DNA of 32,890 bases, from positions 1-32,890 of the forward strand of contig NZ_JACXWX010000057.1 in NCBI RefSeq assembly GCF_014764505.1, written 5' to 3'. Positions 23,529 through 31,449 of the stretch are shown here, piece after piece. The notes beneath the pieces were generated by a model. The model made no database searches, was not told the origin of the DNA, and saw only the letters and a program-made list of their open reading frames with translations. Source of the DNA: Phormidium tenue FACHB-886 (GTDB taxonomy: Bacteria > Cyanobacteriota > Cyanobacteriia > Elainellales > Elainellaceae). Each line of letters starts with the position of its first letter. Position 1 is the stretch's first letter. Position numbers and translations under genes: made by a program.

Positions 23529-24224
23529 ATGATGACAGGCAATCAACAGCCCGTAGTTCGGGGAAACGAGAGTATTCAATCTAATAACACCGATCCGTCC
23601 TATGCTCGCTCGGCTAATATCAGCTCAGCTACCAGAACGGCAGAACCTACCGTTCGCCAAAACCAACCTGCAGTAAAACCAGCAGAGAAGAACAACAATC
23701 CTGCTTTAACTAGAGCTTTAGTAGGCGGACTGATTGGTGCAACATTGGGTACGCTGGCAGGTGCACTGGCTAGTAAAAGAACGTCTGCAGGTATCAATCA
23801 CGCAACCAAAGGGGTAGGTGATGCCTTCAAGACGGTGGGTTCCGGGCTGAACCAGGCTGGTAAAGGACTCGGAGATGCAGCAAAGAGCGTTGGCGAAGGC
23901 GTAAGTTACGCAGTTGTCGGTGGCACAGTAGATGCAGCAAAGGGTATTGCTGATGGAGCTAAGCAGGCTGGAGCGGTCACAGCCGATGCAGTGCAAACTA
24001 CTATTGGCAAAGTGAACGAAGTTGTTCAAGGCACAGCAGATTCAGTTAAAACTGCTAGTGAATTGACTACACAATCAATCTCCAATACAGCAGAGAAGAG
24101 CAAAGAGATCGCCAGTGATGCTGAAATCAGCTTCACGCAAAATTTGGATCAAGCAGAGATTGCGGCTGATCAGCTCAGCGAGCAGGACAATCCATTTCCT
24201 TCCTTTGAAGGAAACCGGATCTAA
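23529..24224 (+). CDS. Glycine-zipper / LEA-like repeat protein
   Basis: A 231-residue protein from ATG 23529 (GAGGAAAATAACC before it; an upstream ATG at 23457 in the same frame is less likely). The first 60 residues are polar and disordered (Asn/Gln/Ser/Thr-rich). A glycine-zipper membrane segment follows at 65-80 (GGLIGATLGTLAGALA). From 85 to about 200, quasi-repeats of 7-11 residues (GVGDAFKTVGSGLNQAG, GLGDAAKSVGEG, AAKGIADGAKQAG, ADSVKTASE) form an amphipathic helix like LEA group 3 or apolipoprotein repeats. The likely role is membrane or protein protection under desiccation or stress. A paralogue follows 20 bases on. Confidence 0.8.
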   Translation: MMTGNQQPVVRGNESIQSNNTDPSYARSANISSATRTAEPTVRQNQPAVKPAEKNNNPALTRALVGGLIGATLGTLAGALASKRTSAGINHATKGVGDAFKTVGSGLNQAGKGLGDAAKSVGEGVSYAVVGGTVDAAKGIADGAKQAGAVTADAVQTTIGKVNEVVQGTADSVKTASELTTQSISNTAEKSKEIASDAEISFTQNLDQAEIAADQLSEQDNPFPSFEGNRI

Positions 24225-24244
24225 GAATATTTAGGAGATGACCG

Positions 24245-24823
24245 ATGGTAGGTAATGATACCCCACTTCTGCCTCCCGCACGAAGTGATAGTGATCTCTC
24301 TGCAGAGCAATTCTCTCATGCTAATCCAACAGTCATGGATGAAGATCCAGTCAATAACGGGTTGACTAAAGTGGCAATTGGAGTGATCGTAGGTGCAACC
24401 TTGGGTGGGGTTGCAGGTGCATTGGCAAACCCAGGAACTGTGGAGCGCATTAATCAAACAGTTCGGGGAGTGGGAGAGGCGATCAAAAAGGCAGCTGCCA
24501 ACGTCAACGACAACGTGCAAACTGTTGGCGATGCTGTTCACAGTGTGTCTACGGGAGTCAACAACACCGTTAAAGATGTTGGAGACGCTGTTAAGGGTGC
24601 AACTGAAGGAATTAACAACACTGTGAAAGGTACATTGAATACCGTCAAGCATACAGCGGAAGACATCAATGGCACCGTGAAGGACACGTTTAACGACGTC
24701 AAAGACAAAACTGCAGCTGAGGCTCACAACGCATCAGATGAAGAGATTGTTAGTGCGTCTGATAACGGTACTTTGTATAAGTTAGTTCCTATCAATCCTA
24801 GTGAGTCGAGCGCAGACGCTTAA
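24245..24823 (+). CDS. Glycine-zipper / LEA-like repeat protein (paralogue)
   Basis: A 192-residue paralogue of the preceding gene, with AGGAG seven bases before its start. It keeps the same order: a polar N-terminus (1-38), a glycine-zipper segment (about 46-61, GVIVGATLGGVAGALA), then repeats of the form VNDNVQTVGDAVHSVSTGVNN, TVKDVGDAVKGATEGINN, TVKGTLNTVKHTAEDING. The repeat unit is about 11-22 residues and Asn- and Val-rich rather than Ala/Gln-rich. It differs from its neighbour in repeat sequence, so the pair arose by an old duplication followed by divergence. Likely co-transcribed and read to the terminator at 24941. Confidence 0.8.
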   Translation: MVGNDTPLLPPARSDSDLSAEQFSHANPTVMDEDPVNNGLTKVAIGVIVGATLGGVAGALANPGTVERINQTVRGVGEAIKKAAANVNDNVQTVGDAVHSVSTGVNNTVKDVGDAVKGATEGINNTVKGTLNTVKHTAEDINGTVKDTFNDVKDKTAAEAHNASDEEIVSASDNGTLYKLVPINPSESSADA

Positions 24824-24837
24824 GCGGAGCTACTGTA

Positions 24838-24917
24838 GCAATCCTAAATCGCTTGTGAAAGGTGGGGCGGGCGTTACCCATCTTTCACAAGCTATACCAC
24901 AACTCAAATAGGAGCAC
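24838..24917. mobile_element. MITE-like element, 80 bp, IS630-type ends
   Basis: Bounded by TA on both sides (24836-24837 and 24918-24919), the target type of IS630/Tc1 elements. The left end GCAATCCTAAATCGCTTGTG and the right end, read inward, GTGCTCCTATTTGAGTTGTG agree at most positions. Inside, a 16-pair stem (24851-24866 with 24877-24892, one G-T) surrounds a 10-base loop. The same plan and right-end sequence occur at 29880-29969 beside an IS630 transposase fragment, which strongly suggests that the two are the same family. Confidence 0.7.
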
Positions 24918-24940
24918 TATATCTAATAAAGCTCTCTCCA

Positions 24941-24978
24941 AAAAACCACCTGTTAACTTTGGCTAACAGGTGGTTTTT
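24941..24978 (+). terminator. Intrinsic terminator
   Basis: A perfect 15-pair stem (AAAAACCACCTGTTA at 24941-24955 and its complement at 24964-24978) with an 8-base loop and a T-run at the 3' side. It ends the glycine-zipper pair. The A-run on the 5' side makes it usable from the minus strand as well. It lies 24 bases downstream of the MITE-like element. Confidence 0.9.
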
Positions 24979-25093
24979 GTAAGGAAATTCAACACATTCA
25001 ATTGAAGTTTTCTTGCCCATTCAATCTCAAGGGTGATGTATAAACTTTATAGCTAATTATGATGAGAGAGGAATGTACAGGAGAGTGGTAATT

Positions 25094-25864
25094 ATGGGCT
25101 GGCTACCAAGTTTCTTCAATAGAAACAAACCTCAAAATTCGCAGCAACCATTAACTGATTCAGTAGAAAAAAATCCTGCTACTGTGATGGAAATTCTTGT
25201 AGAAGAAACGATCATGGCTGTAGCCCAATGGCTCGTTACGTTTGTGAATCGATCGATGCAATCCAAGCAAGTCGCTCAAACTACAGAGGAAGCGCCTACA
25301 GTCGATCCTGCAGTTCTTCCAGAAGAATTATTATTAAAATTTAGCGGTTTAGTTGAGCAGCTGTACGAGCGAGAGCAAGGGATGATGCCCCTGTACAATC
25401 GTATTAGTGAAATTGAAGCATCTCTAAAACAAAACAGCAGTTTTGAGCAACACATGCAGATATCCAGTCAGAACATTGCAGCACTGGAAGATCGGCTTCT
25501 GCAGATGGAGAACCAGATTGGGCGGATTGATATAGCCACAATCGAAACATCTCTACAAAAAATTGCTCATTTAGAACAGCATGCGGAAGAATCTGTTCAT
25601 TCAACAGCAGCGTTGATGCATCGATTGACTGATGTAGAGGATATTGGAAAACAGTTTGATTCCCTGATAGAGAGAATCGACGAAGCGAACCAGAATATTA
25701 GAACCTTAGAGCAGCGAATTAATCATCTGGAAAAGTTACTTGCTCGATTTAGCATTGTTCCAAAATTAGTTGAGAGAAATCAACAAGCGATCGTTTCACT
25801 TCAAAGTCGCATAGAGCATTTGAAGACCCCTCCAAAAAACTCCTTGAGAGTCGTCTCGCAGTGA
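25094..25864 (+). CDS. Coiled-coil protein of unknown function
   Basis: A 256-residue protein from ATG 25094 (AGGAG 12 bases before; an ATG at 25073 has a worse context). The N-terminus GWLPSFFNRNK may associate with a membrane. Residues 40-65 are moderately hydrophobic (VMEILVEETIMAVAQWLVTFVN). From about 85 to 245 the protein is a long coiled coil with heptads of Ile/Leu and Gln/Glu (LVEQLYEREQGM, LEDRLLQMENQIGRID, LEQRINHLEKLLARF). No domain is recognised. It lies alone behind the terminator of the LEA-like pair. A scaffold or filament-type role is possible but not shown. Confidence 0.75.
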   Translation: MGWLPSFFNRNKPQNSQQPLTDSVEKNPATVMEILVEETIMAVAQWLVTFVNRSMQSKQVAQTTEEAPTVDPAVLPEELLLKFSGLVEQLYEREQGMMPLYNRISEIEASLKQNSSFEQHMQISSQNIAALEDRLLQMENQIGRIDIATIETSLQKIAHLEQHAEESVHSTAALMHRLTDVEDIGKQFDSLIERIDEANQNIRTLEQRINHLEKLLARFSIVPKLVERNQQAIVSLQSRIEHLKTPPKNSLRVVSQ

Positions 25865-26077
25865 GAAAGCTCTCTAGGTGATGTCTTTCTAGGTGAAGTC
25901 TCTCTAGGTTCTGATGCAGCGATACGTTGCTGCTACCATTCACCATACCAACGCACCCTACCAACGGCGAAATTGCAACACTCAATGAACTAGAGTTAGA
26001 ACCAAACTGAAGTAACCTCCGCTGCAATACAGTGAGAATTTCCTCGATCTAGTACTCTCATAAAGGAATCCTATTTC

Positions 26078-27280
26078 TTGGAGATCTTTGTGCAGCAGCT
26101 AGAAGTGGATCAAGCCGCGCGGGGGATCGTGGCAATTGGAATCAGCGCGTTTGCTGTAGTCACGACTGAGTTCATTATTGTTGGATTGTTACCGCTAATT
26201 GCGGCTGATTTAGCCATTCCCATCAGTACAACAGGTTTACTGGTCAGCATCTATGCCTTCACAGTTGTGCCTAGTGCACCGATATTGACGGCGCTCACCT
26301 CAAAGCTGTGTCGGCGAAACTTACTGATAGGGGTGTTATCGCTGCAAATTATCACAAATCTACTGGCCGCGATCGCCCCCAACTACACCGTACTGCTGAT
26401 TGCACGCATTATCTCTGCATTTAGTTTGGCGGTTTTTTGGTCAATCGCAGCGATCGTGGCGATCAGCTTAGTACCGGAACACCGTCGGGGATGGGCAATT
26501 TCTGTTGTCTTTGCTGGAATTTCTGCCGCCAATCTGTTTGGTATTCCTCTGGGTACGGTGATTGGGCAGTCGTTTGGCTGGCGTGCCGCATTTGCCGCAT
26601 TAACTGGACTGGGGCTGCTGGCGCTAGTGGCGATCGCGCTCTTTTTGCCCACGCCGCCAAAAGTTCTGCCGCCTTCCCTGCAGACGCAGCTTCGCTTACT
26701 GCGGCAACCCCAGTTTTTAATGTCGTTAGCCGTATCGGTAGCGATTGCCACTGGCGATTTTCTCGCTTTCACCTATCTCGTGCCGTTTTTGCAACAGGTA
26801 ACTCGCCTCAGTGGTTCCGGTAGCAGTCTCATGCTGCTGCTATTTGGCATTGCAGGAATTGTGGGCAACTTTGCCGGGGGACGTGCAGCAGATCGGGGAG
26901 TTGTTCAGGCGTTGCTGCTAACGATGGGGGCATTGGCAGTGTCGTTTGTTGGCTTGTCGGCGATCGGTACAGCTCCGGGTGCGGTTGTTGCCCTGATCCT
27001 GCTGTGGGGCATGGCCCATGCTGCCCTATTCGTGGAGATTCAGTACCGCATGATTATGCTGGCACCGGATGCAACCGATACTGCCTCAGCCTTGAATGTA
27101 TCGATTATCAATACTGGGATTGGGCTAGGGGCAGCCTTGGGCAGTTTAGTGGTTGAAAATAGTGGAGTTCGGAGTGTGGGTTGGGCTGGGGGGCTATTGG
27201 CACTGGTTGCAATTGGGTTACTGCTGTTAAGTTGTCGAGGGACACAGCCTGAGTCAACCGGTAAGCCAAGGTCACTTTAG
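26078..27280 (+). CDS. MFS transporter, DHA1/arabinose-efflux type
   Basis: A 400-residue protein with about 12 membrane helices. The opening (GIVAIGISAFAVVTTEFIIVGLLPLIAADLAI), the loop between helices 2 and 3 (LTSKLCRRNLLIG) and FGIPLGTVIGQSFGWRAAFA are those of drug:H+ antiporter-1 / AraJ-type exporters. The start is TTG at 26078 with AAGGA about 10 bases upstream; a GTG at 26090 is the alternative. Likely a proton-driven exporter of small molecules. The gene to its right is a pirin, 299 bases on; no regulator is adjacent. Confidence 0.9.
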   Translation: MEIFVQQLEVDQAARGIVAIGISAFAVVTTEFIIVGLLPLIAADLAIPISTTGLLVSIYAFTVVPSAPILTALTSKLCRRNLLIGVLSLQIITNLLAAIAPNYTVLLIARIISAFSLAVFWSIAAIVAISLVPEHRRGWAISVVFAGISAANLFGIPLGTVIGQSFGWRAAFAALTGLGLLALVAIALFLPTPPKVLPPSLQTQLRLLRQPQFLMSLAVSVAIATGDFLAFTYLVPFLQQVTRLSGSGSSLMLLLFGIAGIVGNFAGGRAADRGVVQALLLTMGALAVSFVGLSAIGTAPGAVVALILLWGMAHAALFVEIQYRMIMLAPDATDTASALNVSIINTGIGLGAALGSLVVENSGVRSVGWAGGLLALVAIGLLLLSCRGTQPESTGKPRSL

Positions 27281-27579
27281 CAATAGTTTCTCGTTCTAAG
27301 CTGTTCTCAACCCTCCAATGAGCACTCATCCAATCATTCAGCTTACGAGTTGAACGATCTAGTAAAACTTTTCTGGGAAGAATGGGCAAAACCGTGAAAT
27401 TCGTCAATGATTGTAGACTATTCGGAGACAATTTGCCTTTGAAAAAGCATATTGTCTTTTATATGGATTCATTCCATAATGATAGTGTTCCTTAAAGAGA
27501 AAGGGAAAAGCAAAAAGAAAAGACGAAAGGATTGAAACACTTTTCCCCTTTCCCCTCAACTACATTGGAGGTCTCTCGG

Positions 27580-28284
27580 ATGATTACCCTTCGACCCGCT
27601 CAAGAACGAGGCTCTGCTTACTTTGGTTGGCTTGATAGTCGTCATACCTTCTCTTTTGGCGAGTACTTCGATCCCAACCACATGGGCTTTGCAAACTTAC
27701 GAGTCATTAACGAAGACAAAGTATCTCCTGGTCAAGGCTTCGCAACGCATGGACATCGCGACATGGAAATCATTTCCTATGTTCTGGAAGGTGCTTTAGA
27801 ACATAAAGACAGCCTCGGCACGGGATCAGTGATTCGTCCTGGAGATGTACAGCGGATGTCTGCTGGCACAGGCATCATGCACAGTGAATATAATGCCTCC
27901 AAAACCGAGCCAGTCCACTTTCTACAAATTTGGATTCTGCCGGAGAAGAAAGGCATTGAACCGGGCTATGAGCAAAAGACCTTCACCGATGCAGAAAAAC
28001 AGGGTGGGCTGCGGCTGGTGGGATCTCGTGATGGTCGAGATGGCTCGATCACGATTCACCAGAATGTTGACCTCTTTGCTGCCACGCTGCACGAGGGAGA
28101 TGAAGTTAGCCACACCTTTGCCAATGGACGAGTTGCCTGGCTGCAGGTCACGCGAGGTGCAGTTCAGCTTAATGATCGAACCCTTGCTGCTGGTGATGGG
28201 GCTGCTATCTCTGATGAATCCTCGATCACGCTGCGAGGAACTGCCAATGATGCTGAAGTATTGCTGTTTGATATGGCAGCATAG
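27580..28284 (+). CDS. Pirin family protein
   Basis: A 234-residue protein from ATG 27580, preceded by GGAGG at good spacing (an in-frame ATG at 27532 is not preferred). It has the bicupin pirin fold. The N-terminal cupin carries the metal ligands H57, H59, H101 and E103 ([21 protein letters not shown]) and the signature [12 protein letters not shown]. Bacterial YhhW-like pirins have quercetin 2,3-dioxygenase activity and some act as redox-sensitive regulators. The C-terminal half ends with the short [26 protein letters not shown] pattern of family members. It is convergent with the transporter gene, which ends 63 bases on. Confidence 0.93.
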   Translation: MITLRPAQERGSAYFGWLDSRHTFSFGEYFDPNHMGFANLRVINEDKVSPGQGFATHGHRDMEIISYVLEGALEHKDSLGTGSVIRPGDVQRMSAGTGIMHSEYNASKTEPVHFLQIWILPEKKGIEPGYEQKTFTDAEKQGGLRLVGSRDGRDGSITIHQNVDLFAATLHEGDEVSHTFANGRVAWLQVTRGAVQLNDRTLAAGDGAAISDESSITLRGTANDAEVLLFDMAA

Positions 28285-28347
28285 TGAGTCAGCTTAATTC
28301 CGCTTCGTTTAGATAATCTCGGTGGCAGATTGGAACGACCAAAGGTG

Positions 28348-29658
28348 TTAAGACTGCGTTTCTTCATAAGCTTTAAACAGCAGAAGAAACTTCTCAATGA
28401 TTTGAACGCCGAATAAACTTAAGCATCCAAACCCTAGCCCAACTAGCATGATAGTTAGCTCTTGACTAGTGAAAGGGAGTGCTTCTGGCTTCACGAAGGT
28501 CATTACCAAGGTGAATAGCGCGGACACACTACTTAGCAGCAGCGATACTCGTACGCTTGTTTGGGAAAAAGTATAGATCTTGAAGTGAGCGAGTAGATAC
28601 GCGATGAAGGGAATCCATGTGGCTGATAGATAAACAGCATAGAAACACAGAATCAAGCCAATAATTTCACCCCCTTTAAGCGCGATCGCTAGCGCCAAAA
28701 GAGAGTTCACAACGGTAACTCCAATTCGGTTTTGCTCAGCATTGGGAATCACCTCCAGATCCAAGATCGTTTTGGTTTGAATCCGTAGTCCGTTGCTCCC
28801 CAGCCCTAACGCGGGAACTGCCAAAGCCGCAACTAGAGCTTTTCCCCAGAGGTGATCGGCACCCCCGCCTAACCAAGCAAGCAAGTAGGGAATAATCTCC
28901 TTGCCCATTAAATCGGCAGGAAGAATTCCACTATTTTGAGCGGCAGTGACAAGTGCAGCCGGGAGAAACGCTAGTGCAATTAGTATCAGAGCTGCTAAAG
29001 CACAGCCTAGATAAGCAGTGCGAACGTCTTTCGCCTGAACGACGAATTGCTGACATTTCATGTCAATCAGCACTAGCAGAATTGTGGAAAGGGAAATTCC
29101 GATCGTCTTTGCTGGAGGAATTTGCTGAAGACTAGGAAGGAATTCGAGGGGCGATCGCCAGTACAAAGGCAAGCCGTGCAGAGCTACCAACGCATACACT
29201 AACGTTAAACCGTTGAATAGTAATAATGCTCGAAACACCCAGCTTGCTTTTTCAATGGGTAGAAGAGACAGAATACAGAACAGTACAGTTAACCCCACTG
29301 TGCTAGCGAAACTAGGGATCCCAGCAACGTTGAGAATTGATGCGGCTGCAATAATCTGAACCGCTTCAATGCCAATCAACGAAGCCCAAGACATTAACCC
29401 CACCCCAACCTTGACAGGCTTACCGTAACGCTTTCCCAAGAGCGTCCAAATTTGCTCGGCTTCGCTCCAGTAGAATCTTACTAGAGTTAAGAGAGCCAGC
29501 GTTCCTAGCCCAATTGAGACAGCATAGAGGCTACCCCCCATACCCTGTATTGTTGTCTGTTCCGCCGTTCCCAGTAAAAATCCCAAACCATAGTGAGTGG
29601 AAACGAGCAAGATCGCTAACGAAAAGATTCCTAAACTGCGATTCACCGTCATGCTCAT
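28348..29658 (-). CDS. Membrane transporter, LeuT/SSS-like fold
   Basis: A 436-residue protein with about 12 membrane helices and a broken first helix of the type found in LeuT-fold sodium/solute symporters (FLLGTAEQTTIQGMGGSLYAVSIGLG). Further features are VLIDMKCQQFVVQAKD (helix 6 region) and GLGSNGLRIQTKTIL. It is probably a solute:cation symporter; the substrate cannot be told. AAGGATAG stands about 5 bases before the start at 29658. The start overlaps the last codon of a truncated IS630 transposase frame, so transcription from the insertion sequence may drive this gene. The family name is tentative. Confidence 0.65.
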   Translation of the reverse strand: MSMTVNRSLGIFSLAILLVSTHYGLGFLLGTAEQTTIQGMGGSLYAVSIGLGTLALLTLVRFYWSEAEQIWTLLGKRYGKPVKVGVGLMSWASLIGIEAVQIIAAASILNVAGIPSFASTVGLTVLFCILSLLPIEKASWVFRALLLFNGLTLVYALVALHGLPLYWRSPLEFLPSLQQIPPAKTIGISLSTILLVLIDMKCQQFVVQAKDVRTAYLGCALAALILIALAFLPAALVTAAQNSGILPADLMGKEIIPYLLAWLGGGADHLWGKALVAALAVPALGLGSNGLRIQTKTILDLEVIPNAEQNRIGVTVVNSLLALAIALKGGEIIGLILCFYAVYLSATWIPFIAYLLAHFKIYTFSQTSVRVSLLLSSVSALFTLVMTFVKPEALPFTSQELTIMLVGLGFGCLSLFGVQIIEKFLLLFKAYEETQS

Positions 29659-29858
29659 CGTCTATCCTTTCGAGTTGCGATGGGCTTGTGATCTCCCCTT
29701 TCATCGACGGCTTTGATCCAGTGGTGCGCGGCGGTGCCAGAAATGGCAAACACCCGAGCGGCGGCGGATTTGCTCATGCCATTGTTGACTGCAGCCACTA
29801 CTTGGTAGCGCAAGGCTTCTTGCGCTTCATTAGATTCGCGAGCATCTTGAACTTGCAT
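29655..29858 (-). pseudogene. Truncated IS630-family transposase (N-terminus only)
   Basis: From ATG 29858 the frame reads MQVQDARESNEAQEALRYQ, then VVAAVNNGMSKSAAARVFAI and HHWIKAVDE, the helix-turn-helix N-terminus of IS630/Tc1-type transposases. It stops after 67 residues, where a full enzyme has about 330-350 with a DDE core. The catalytic domain is absent. The fragment reads toward the transporter gene and its stop overlaps that gene's start. The frame is open further upstream to 29933, but the first part lies in the hairpin repeat and is not coding. Confidence 0.75.
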
Positions 29859-29879
29859 CTTCCTCAACTGAGTTTGACT

Positions 29880-29969
29880 ATACAGAAATTTTAAATGGTT
29901 TGTGAGCGGTGGAGGGAGCTTCGCCCACCCCACCGCTCACAAACCATTTCACAACTTAAATAGGACCGC
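29880..29969. mobile_element. IS630-type end or MITE copy with long hairpin
   Basis: A 20-pair perfect stem (29893-29912 with 29930-29949, loop of 17) is followed by TTCACAACTTAAATAGGACC, GC and the boundary TA at 29970-29971. The tail matches the right end of the MITE at 24838-24917 (CACAACTCAAATAGGAGCAC) and the left side (AAATGGTTTGTGAG) matches its left end. It is either a MITE placed next to the transposase fragment or the sub-terminal hairpin of the IS itself. Confidence 0.65.
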
Positions 29970-30550
29970 TATAGCTACGATGTTAACGACTTGCCGCTCG
30001 GGTTAGTACTTCGCCATTTGCAAGATTTGGAGAAACGGTGCGTGTCAGAGCAATTAGCATAAGGCTTGTTCTCTATTTTCATGCAGCCTAACCTTTTGAG
30101 CGGATTTTTGAACTCTGCCTGCAAATAGAAGTTCACCAACAATCTTACGAACCGCTGTCTCTACTAATAGAGCGGTATAGCGCCGTCAATGACTGAACAC
30201 AGATAACCTCTGATATCATCCCTAATTATCTCGTTTTGGGACATGGAATTATTCTACTGCTGTTAATTCTCTGCCAATGCAGCTTCTTCCCAGCATACAA
30301 ACTGTTCTCGGCATCAAGCGCTTCAGCAATAACCACAGAAGCGATTTAAAGCATTCTTCCTATCCAAGAAACGGTGTAGTTCTCACGCTTTTACTAATGA
30401 ATTAAGCGATTGAACGGCAAAGATAAGCGGTGACAGCTCCTTGGCACTACTACCAAGACGATCTACCACCGCTTCATCATTGTTTTAGCTTACTGCTGGG
30501 CGAACTCTAACAACAGTTGGGAGGGTCTCAAAAGAACGTTTCAAGCAGCA
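29970..30550. other. Gene-free region between the IS end and the DJ-1 gene
   Basis: About 580 bases. Frames here are short and lack ribosome-binding sites. A stretch around 30450-30620 reads IYHRFIIVLAYCWANSNN and on in one frame and may be a decayed gene, but no family is recognised. No tRNA or clear mobile element was found. Confidence 0.4.
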
Positions 30551-30578
30551 GGATTGCTTCTCACTCAAGAAGCAATCC
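30551..30578 (-). terminator. Candidate terminator of the DJ-1/PfpI gene
   Basis: GGATTGCTTC (30551-30560) and its exact complement (30569-30578) form a 10-pair stem with an 8-base loop, 33 bases downstream of the DJ-1/PfpI stop. On the minus strand it is followed by TGCTGCTTGAAACGTTCTTT, which has only a weak and late T-run. Confidence 0.5.
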
Positions 30579-30610
30579 GAAGCCAAACATCAGACAGAGC
30601 TTCTGCAAGG

Positions 30611-31318
30611 CTACACTACCGATTCTGCAGGAACCAGAGGAGCTGTCTTTGCCAGCAGCGCAGCCATTTGCTCTGCAACACCCGCAGCAGATGCTGGATT
30701 TTGACCCGTCACAAGACGATCGCTCACCACCACTTTGACTTGAAAATTAGGTGCTTTTTCTACAGTTGCTCCACGCTCAGTCAGTTTGTTTTCTAATAAG
30801 AATGGCACCACCTCTGTTAGCTCAACGGCTTCCTCTTCCTCATTGGTAAAGCCAGATACAGTCTTTCCAGCAACCAAATAGTCCCCGTTGGAAAGTTGGA
30901 TATTTACCAATCCGGCAGGTCCATGACAGACAGCTCCCACAACGCCGCCCTGCTCATAGATACTGGTGGCAATGCGGGACAGGTCTTCATTCTCAGGAAA
31001 ATCCCACATCGTGCCATGTCCGCCTGCATAGAAAATGGCTGCGTACTCAGCTGGATTAACCTGAGTTGGATGCAATGTGTTTTCTACCTGCGCTATCTTT
31101 TCCGGGCTATCGAGGAATGCTGCATTGAGCGGGTCAGCGCGATCGATGCCAATCATCGGCGCTTTTCCGCCTTTAGGGCTGACATACTCAACCGTTAAGC
31201 CAGCGCGATCGAACACATCAACGGGATGGCTGACTTCTGGTAAGTAGAACCCGGTTTCTTTGCCTGTGTTACCCAGGGTGTCGTGGCTGGTTAAAACAAC
31301 CAGAATCTTCTGAGACAT
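30611..31318 (-). CDS. DJ-1/PfpI family protein (Hsp31-like)
   Basis: A 235-residue cytosolic protein of the DJ-1/PfpI superfamily, in the branch of Hsp31/glyoxalase III-like proteins (longer than about 190-residue DJ-1). The nucleophile C131 with H132 is in GGVVGAVCHGPAGL, E21 in KETGFYLPEV is the conserved acidic partner, and AIFYAGGHGTMWDFPEN is the usual loop before the nucleophile. Such enzymes convert methylglyoxal to lactate without glutathione or act as chaperones. The gene is divergent from a LysR regulator (131 bases between starts), a common arrangement for a regulator controlling its neighbour. Confidence 0.92.
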   Translation of the reverse strand: MSQKILVVLTSHDTLGNTGKETGFYLPEVSHPVDVFDRAGLTVEYVSPKGGKAPMIGIDRADPLNAAFLDSPEKIAQVENTLHPTQVNPAEYAAIFYAGGHGTMWDFPENEDLSRIATSIYEQGGVVGAVCHGPAGLVNIQLSNGDYLVAGKTVSGFTNEEEEAVELTEVVPFLLENKLTERGATVEKAPNFQVKVVVSDRLVTGQNPASAAGVAEQMAALLAKTAPLVPAESVV

Positions 31319-31449
31319 ATTAGTTCACTCCGATGGAATAAGGGTTCATCAGCAGGTCGTTTTGCGCTTCGTTCCCTGATAAATCCATCCTAGATGGCAG
31401 CTAAGTAAAATACAAATAATAAATATTCGAGCTATCTATAATTATTTTT
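31319..31449. promoter_or_regulatory. Divergent promoter region, DJ-1 and LysR genes
   Basis: The 131-base spacer holds both promoters. An AT-rich imperfect inverted repeat (AAATAAT at 31414-31420 and ATTATTT at 31441-31447) overlaps the LysR start and could be a regulator-binding site, but this is weak evidence. LysR-type regulators usually bind T-N11-A sites between such divergent genes. Confidence 0.35.

Noticed and set aside
24221-24727. 168-codon antisense frame over the second LEA-like gene
   Set aside because: It mirrors the repetitive codon pattern of the sense gene (Cys/Ser/Val-rich translation) and lacks its own start context.
27108-27431. 107-codon frame on the minus strand at the end of the MFS gene
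   Set aside because: About half of it is antisense to the MFS gene; the unique part is not recognised and has no good start.
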